A DNA stretch of 64,000 nucleotides from NCBI RefSeq assembly GCF_900110755.1, contig NZ_FOFF01000020.1, positions 1-64,000 of the forward strand. Reading direction: 5' to 3'. The notes under the pieces were generated by a model. That model was given only the letters and a program-made list of their open reading frames with translations, did no database searches and was not told the origin of the DNA. The translations under genes and the position numbers were made by a program. Source of the DNA: Streptomyces sp. yr375. GTDB taxonomy: Bacteria; Actinomycetota; Actinomycetes; Streptomycetales; Streptomycetaceae. Below, piece after piece: positions 59,957 through 64,000 of the stretch; position 1 is the stretch's first letter, and each line of letters starts with the position of its first letter.

Positions 59957-61300
59957 TCAAGGCGTCGAGGGTGTTTGAGGGTCGTTCCTGGACGACTTCT
60001 GGCCGGGAAGGTGGTTGAAGAGCAGGTTGAGGGTGATCGCCGTTACGCAGCCCGCGCTGATGCCGCTGTTCATCACCGTCTGGAACCAGTCCGGGAACTT
60101 CTCGTAGATCGTCGGCACGCCGACCGGGAGCACGCCCATCGCGACCGAGACGGCCACCACCGTCAGGTTGTGGTTGTCCTTGAAGACGACGCCGGCCAGG
60201 GTGCGCACCCCGCTCGCGGCCACCGTCCCGAACATGACCAGCCCGGCACCGCCCAGCACCGGTGCCGGAACGGCCGCCACCACCGCGCCGAGCTTGGGCA
60301 GCAGACCGAGCAGGACGAGAATGCCGCCCGCGGTGGCGACGACCCAGCGGCTGCGCACCCGGGTCATGCCCACCAGGCCGACGTTCTGCGCGTACGCCGT
60401 GTACGGGAACGTGTTGAAGACACCGCCGAGGACGGTCGACAGGCCGTCCGCGCGCAGGCCGTCGGACAGGGTGCGCCGCTCGATCCCGCGGCCCGTCATC
60501 TCACCGACCGCGATGAGGTCGCCGGTCGTCTCGGTCATCGTCACCAGCGCCACGACCAGCATCGCGATGATCGCCGACGCCTCGAACGTGGGCGCGCCGA
60601 AGTGGAACGGCGTGCTGATCCCGACCCAGTCGGCGTCCCCGACCCCGTCGAAGTCCGTGAAACCGAACGGTACGGCGACCGCGAGCCCCACCACGATGCC
60701 GATCAGCACCGCGATCCGGCTCAGGAACACCGGCGCGAACCGCTGCACACCCAGCACCACCACGAGCACGAACGCGGCCAGCGCGATGTTCTTCGGCGCC
60801 CCGAAGTCCGCCGAACCCACCCCGCCCGCAACCCAGTTGCCCGCGACCGGCAGCAGCGAGACACCGATGATCAGGATCACCGTGCCCGTGACGAGCGGCG
60901 GGAAGAAGCGCAACAGCCTGCCGAACACGGGCGCCAGCAGCATGATCGCGAGCCCTGCCACGATCACCGAGCCGTAGATCGCGGGCAGCCCGCCGCCCGT
61001 CGTCCCGATCAGCACCATCGGCGACACCGCCGCGAACGTACAGCCCTGCATGATCGGCAGCCGCACGCCGAACCGCCAGAAGCCCACGCACTGGATGAGC
61101 GTGGCGATGCCGCACACCAGCAGGTCGGCGGTGATCAGGTACGCCAGATCGGCGGGCGACAACTTCATCGCACCGCCCACGATCAGCGGCACGGCCACCG
61201 CGCCCGCGTACATCGCGAGCACGTGCTGCAGCCCGAACGCGGCCAACTGCCGTACGGGCGGCACCTCGTCGACGGGATGGACGGGCGAGGTCGTAGCCAT
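59957..61300 (-). CDS. NCS2 nucleobase:cation symporter (xanthine/uric acid permease type)
   Basis: A 447-aa permease of about 14 membrane segments. NCS2 signatures: QHVLAMYAGAVAVPLIVGGA in the first helix, ETTGDLIAVGEMTGR and NTFPYTAYAQNVGLVGMTRV (the QNVGL motif). Most such Actinobacterial members carry xanthine or urate. ATG 61300 has GGAG 8 nt upstream. A short inverted repeat AACA-GTT-TGTT (61377-61387) upstream may be an operator; no purine regulator gene is nearby. Confidence 0.9.
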   Translation of the reverse strand: MATTSPVHPVDEVPPVRQLAAFGLQHVLAMYAGAVAVPLIVGGAMKLSPADLAYLITADLLVCGIATLIQCVGFWRFGVRLPIMQGCTFAAVSPMVLIGTTGGGLPAIYGSVIVAGLAIMLLAPVFGRLLRFFPPLVTGTVILIIGVSLLPVAGNWVAGGVGSADFGAPKNIALAAFVLVVVLGVQRFAPVFLSRIAVLIGIVVGLAVAVPFGFTDFDGVGDADWVGISTPFHFGAPTFEASAIIAMLVVALVTMTETTGDLIAVGEMTGRGIERRTLSDGLRADGLSTVLGGVFNTFPYTAYAQNVGLVGMTRVRSRWVVATAGGILVLLGLLPKLGAVVAAVPAPVLGGAGLVMFGTVAASGVRTLAGVVFKDNHNLTVVAVSVAMGVLPVGVPTIYEKFPDWFQTVMNSGISAGCVTAITLNLLFNHLPGQKSSRNDPQTPSTP

Positions 61301-61526
61301 GGGCACTCCAGAGCGGCGGCGAGGGCGAGATCGGTGGGGGGTGACAATCACACTGCACGAGACCGTACGAGTCTTGAACAGTTTGTTGATTTCGCGGACG
61401 TTGCCGCCGTGTGTCCCGTACATCGACCCCGGCCGGCTCCCGCCGCTCCGCTGACAGGGTGTTGTGCGGTCGTGGTGCGCGCGCGTTCGATCGTATGGAA
61501 AGTGATCATGTGGTTACGTCGCGTGT

Positions 61527-62084
61527 GTGCTAGAAGCATCGTTTCTTAATCTTTCTGATCGTTCCGCCGAGGACGGCACGGTGTCCGTGTGGCCCGCGTG
61601 GGAGGTCCAGGAGGGCGAGGGCGCCACGTCCTGGTGCCACGTCCGGCTGGCGTTCACCGACGGCGCGCGCGTCGAACTGCTCGCCGTGGTCTGCGAGGGC
61701 CGCGTCTCCATCGAGGACATCCGGTCCCAGCCGGCCCTGTCCCTCGTCGACCTGACGGTGCTCGCGGACTGGATCGAGGGGCCCCTGTTCGAGAACTGCG
61801 ACGGGGACGGCTCCGAGGCGGAGGGCGCGGAGGATGTGGCGGACGGTGCGGACGTGGGCGGCGTCGACGGGTCCGTCGTCCCCCGTCGTGCCCGCCCCGC
61901 CTGGCCGCGCGGTGTCGAGGGGCGGTGGCTGGTGGCGCAGGAGTACCGCGCGGCCCAGGGGGAGGGAGTGGACCCCGTCCTCGCGGTCATGTGCGCGACG
62001 GGGCACAGTCGACGCCGGTCGCTCAGACTGATCGCGCAGGCGCGGGACGCGGGATATCTGACACCACGTCACGCCCGGCGCTGA
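61527..62084 (+). CDS. DUF6214 family protein
   Basis: A 185-aa protein. It begins near VSVWPAWEVQEGEGATSW... and ends MCATGHSRRRSLRLIAQARDAGYLTPRHARR; this C-terminal segment, conserved in Streptomyces, looks like a small helical DNA-binding motif. The middle (about 93-125) is an acidic Ala/Asp/Gly linker. The function is unknown. The start is unsure: GTG 61527 has no Shine-Dalgarno, and GTG 61581 is a good alternative. Confidence 0.75.
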   Translation: MLEASFLNLSDRSAEDGTVSVWPAWEVQEGEGATSWCHVRLAFTDGARVELLAVVCEGRVSIEDIRSQPALSLVDLTVLADWIEGPLFENCDGDGSEAEGAEDVADGADVGGVDGSVVPRRARPAWPRGVEGRWLVAQEYRAAQGEGVDPVLAVMCATGHSRRRSLRLIAQARDAGYLTPRHARR

Positions 62085-62116
62085 CGCGGCCTGTTGTAAG
62101 GCGGACGGGGCTTCGG

Positions 62117-62755
62117 CTACTGCATTCCGCGCATCCGCGTGATCTCGCTCGTCTGCTGCGCGACCACGTCGTCCGCCATCTCCTCGATCCGCACGTTGTT
62201 GCCCTTCGCCTTGACGTCCGCTGCCATGGTGAGCGCGCCCTCGTGGTGGGTGATCATCAGCGTGAGGAAGAGCGCGTCGAACGCCTTGCCGTGCGCCGCG
62301 CGCAGCTCGGTGAGCTGTGCCTCGGTCGCCATGCCGGGCATCATCGTGTGCGTGTGCCCGGTGCTCGCCGTCTCCTTGCCGTAGGTCGAGAGCCAGGCCT
62401 TCATGGCCTCGATCTCCGGCCCCTGCGCGGCGCCGATCCGCGCGGCGAGCCCCTTGACGGTCGTCGACTGGGCCTGTTTCGGGGCCAGTTCGGCCATTTC
62501 CAGTGCCTGGGTGTGGTGCTCGATCATCATCTGCGCGTACGAGACGTCGGCCGAGTTGGGCGTGTCGTCGTCGACGCGCTGTTCGGCCGCGTCCTGGGCG
62601 GAGAGGGTCCGGTTCGCCTCGCCCGGCTTGCCCGGCGCGATCACCGAAGGCCCGCTCGCCGCACCGGACTTGGCGTCATCCCCGGAGTCGCAGCCCGCGA
62701 GGGCGAGTGCGAGCAGCAGCGAGGCTGCGGCGAGGGGCACGCGGCGAACGAGCAC
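62117..62755 (-). CDS. DUF305 lipoprotein
   Basis: A 212-aa lipoprotein: signal with lipobox LAGC at about residue 23, then a DUF305 four-helix domain. It is His/Met-rich at conserved places: YAQMMIEHHTQALEMAEL, HTHTMMPGMA and LTLMITHHEGALTMAAD, consistent with metal (perhaps copper) binding. GTG 62755 has AGGAGG upstream; the longer in-frame reading to 63268 crosses the divergent gene. It faces the LVIVD-repeat gene across a 193-bp gap. Confidence 0.88.
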   Translation of the reverse strand: MLVRRVPLAAASLLLALALAGCDSGDDAKSGAASGPSVIAPGKPGEANRTLSAQDAAEQRVDDDTPNSADVSYAQMMIEHHTQALEMAELAPKQAQSTTVKGLAARIGAAQGPEIEAMKAWLSTYGKETASTGHTHTMMPGMATEAQLTELRAAHGKAFDALFLTLMITHHEGALTMAADVKAKGNNVRIEEMADDVVAQQTSEITRMRGMQ

Positions 62756-62948
62756 AACGACCTCCTGGGACGGCTGAGTTGGGGACAGGGGGACCCGCCC
62801 TCGTAGGGATCTTCGCATCACCGGCCGCGCCGCTGAACAGAAAGACTCGTTACGAGTGCGTTGCCAACCCTTGATATGTGCATGATGAAGACGATACTTC
62901 GGAGCACCGTGAACCGTTCCTGTCCGAACGGCGACGAGGGAGGATGCA

Positions 62949-64000
62949 GTGACCCTGTTGAACGATCCCCGAACACGCCGCAGACGGCTGGGAGTCGCAG
63001 CCGCGTGTGCCGGACTCCTGGCCGCGCTCCTGACGGCGGCACCGGCGGCCGCGACCCCCGACCCGGGGGACGGCCCGGCCGCGCAGCGCGAGGTGTCCCA
63101 GGGCGTCCAGGCCGAGGCGGCCGAGGCGATCGCCGAGGGCGAGATACCCGGCAAGGACGAGATCGTCCACTCCGCCAACATCGAGCACCTGACGAACATC
63201 CCCAAGGAGGCCCTGCCCGGCACCAACTCGGACCTGGCCTTCCAGGGCAAGTACGCCTTCGCCGGCAACTACGACGGCTTCCGCATCTTCGACATCAGCG
63301 ACCCGAAGTCCCCGAAGACCGTGGCCCAGGTGCTCTGCCCCGGCTCGCAGAACGACATCTCCGTCTCGGGCAACCTGCTCTTCCTGTCGACCGACTCCTC
63401 GCGCAGCGACAGCAGTTGCAACAGCACCACGCAGCCGGTGACCGAGAAGTCCTCCTGGGAGGGCATGAAGGTCTTCGACATCAGCGACAAGGCGAACCCG
63501 AAGTACGTCGCCGCCGTGGAGACCGCCTGCGGCTCGCACACCCACACCCTGGTGCCCGAGCGCAAGAACGTCTACGTCTACGTCTCCTCGTACTCGCCGA
63601 ACGCCGCCTACCCCGACTGCCAGCCCCCGCACGACGGCATCTCGGTCATCAAGGTGCCGCGCAACGCACCGGAGAAGGCCGCGCTCGTGGGCTTCCCCGT
63701 CCTCTTCCCGGGTGAGGGTCCGGACGGCGGCGGCAACCCCGGCGCTCCCACGAACCCCGGCGTCTCCAAGACCACCGGCTGCCACGACATCACCGTCCTG
63801 CCGGAGAAGGAACTGGCCGCCGGTGCCTGCATGGGCGACGGCATCCTGTTCTCGATCAAGGACCCTGAGCACCCGAAGGTCATCGACCGGGTCCAGGACA
63901 ACGTGAACTTCGCGTTCTGGCACTCGGCGACCTTCAACCAGAAGGCGAACAAGGTCGTCTTCACCGACGAGTTGGGCGGCGGCGGTGCGGCCACCTGCAA
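62949..64000 (+). CDS. Secreted LVIVD-repeat protein, 5' part only (cut by window end)
   Basis: At least 350 residues are visible and the gene continues beyond the window. It has an Arg-rich N-region and hydrophobic core (VTLLNDPRTRRRRLGVAAAC ...), then LVIVD-type blades: LAFQGKYAFAGNYDGFRIFDISDPKSP, KVFDISDKANPKYVAAVE, SIKDPEHPKVIDRV. These propeller-like repeats occur in secreted proteins of unknown function. GTG 62949 has GGGAGGA upstream. Divergent from the DUF305 lipoprotein gene, so the two may work together at the cell surface. Confidence 0.88.
   Translation, partial: MTLLNDPRTRRRRLGVAAACAGLLAALLTAAPAAATPDPGDGPAAQREVSQGVQAEAAEAIAEGEIPGKDEIVHSANIEHLTNIPKEALPGTNSDLAFQGKYAFAGNYDGFRIFDISDPKSPKTVAQVLCPGSQNDISVSGNLLFLSTDSSRSDSSCNSTTQPVTEKSSWEGMKVFDISDKANPKYVAAVETACGSHTHTLVPERKNVYVYVSSYSPNAAYPDCQPPHDGISVIKVPRNAPEKAALVGFPVLFPGEGPDGGGNPGAPTNPGVSKTTGCHDITVLPEKELAAGACMGDGILFSIKDPEHPKVIDRVQDNVNFAFWHSATFNQKANKVVFTDELGGGGAATC

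Overview
The window is Streptomyces chromosome. Very high G+C with strong third-position G/C bias, GTG starts, chains of ATGA/GTGA start-stop overlaps, and families typical of the genus (SWIM/MoxR/VWA operon, DUF5997, DUF6214, CbiX-like, Rv1733c-like, LVIVD) all point there. No rRNA, tRNA, CRISPR array or phage module was seen.

Layout. 1-311 is the 3' end of an IS630-type transposase. 478-2357 is a cold-shock pair (CspA-like protein, DEAD-box RNA helicase) with structured leaders. 2649-8351 holds a YhgE/Pip-type membrane protein, a DUF1479 dioxygenase-like enzyme followed by a ROK regulator, and a cytochrome P450 without the ExxR glutamate. 8564-9139 (-) is a DinB-fold protein. 9272-22047 (-) is a five-gene, translationally coupled operon: DUF4132, a 1712-aa protein, a MoxR AAA+ ATPase, a DUF5682-VWA fusion and a SWIM zinc-finger protein. 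It matches the E. coli molR/yehI-yehL-yehM-yehP-yehQ gene set. 22146-23879 holds small genes (cold-shock-like protein, DUF5997, LysR-type effector domain without HTH). 23920-28764 (-) holds a secreted GH127 enzyme, an Lrp/AsnC regulator and an MHS-type transporter.

29211-44263 (+) is the highlight: a compact biosynthetic gene cluster. It combines 3-amino-4-hydroxybenzoate synthesis (GriI/GriH type), two adenylate-forming enzymes, two acyl carrier proteins, a ketosynthase and a Cys-less ketosynthase-like partner, a ketoreductase, an exporter, and the aspartate-nitrosuccinate (nitrous acid) pair CreE/CreD. An atypical SDR and a Cys-motif protein of unknown function sit between them. The logic predicted is: aspartate semialdehyde + DHAP -> 3,4-AHBA -> ACP-bound aryl starter -> type II PKS extension, while a second aspartate gives nitrous acid that diazotises the aryl amine; the diazo group is then kept or replaced by hydride. 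This closely resembles the avenalumic acid (ava) and p-coumaric acid (cma) pathways as I recall them. No dehydratase or pathway-specific regulator is obvious inside.

44505-55000 is mostly housekeeping or uncharacterised: a FUSC membrane protein with eight 39-aa tandem repeats, a beta-propeller lactonase, a CbiX-like protein that has lost its metal-binding His, a BadF-type kinase, uracil-DNA glycosylase, a sialidase-like propeller, an Rv1733c-like protein and a HEAT-repeat protein. 55216-59939 is a plant-polysaccharide locus (PL3 and PL1 pectate lyases, divergent GH62 arabinofuranosidase and CE1-CBM2 esterase) with LacI/CebR-type operators between. 59957-64000 has an NCS2 purine permease, a DUF6214 protein, a DUF305 lipoprotein and the 5' part of an LVIVD-repeat secreted protein cut by the window edge.
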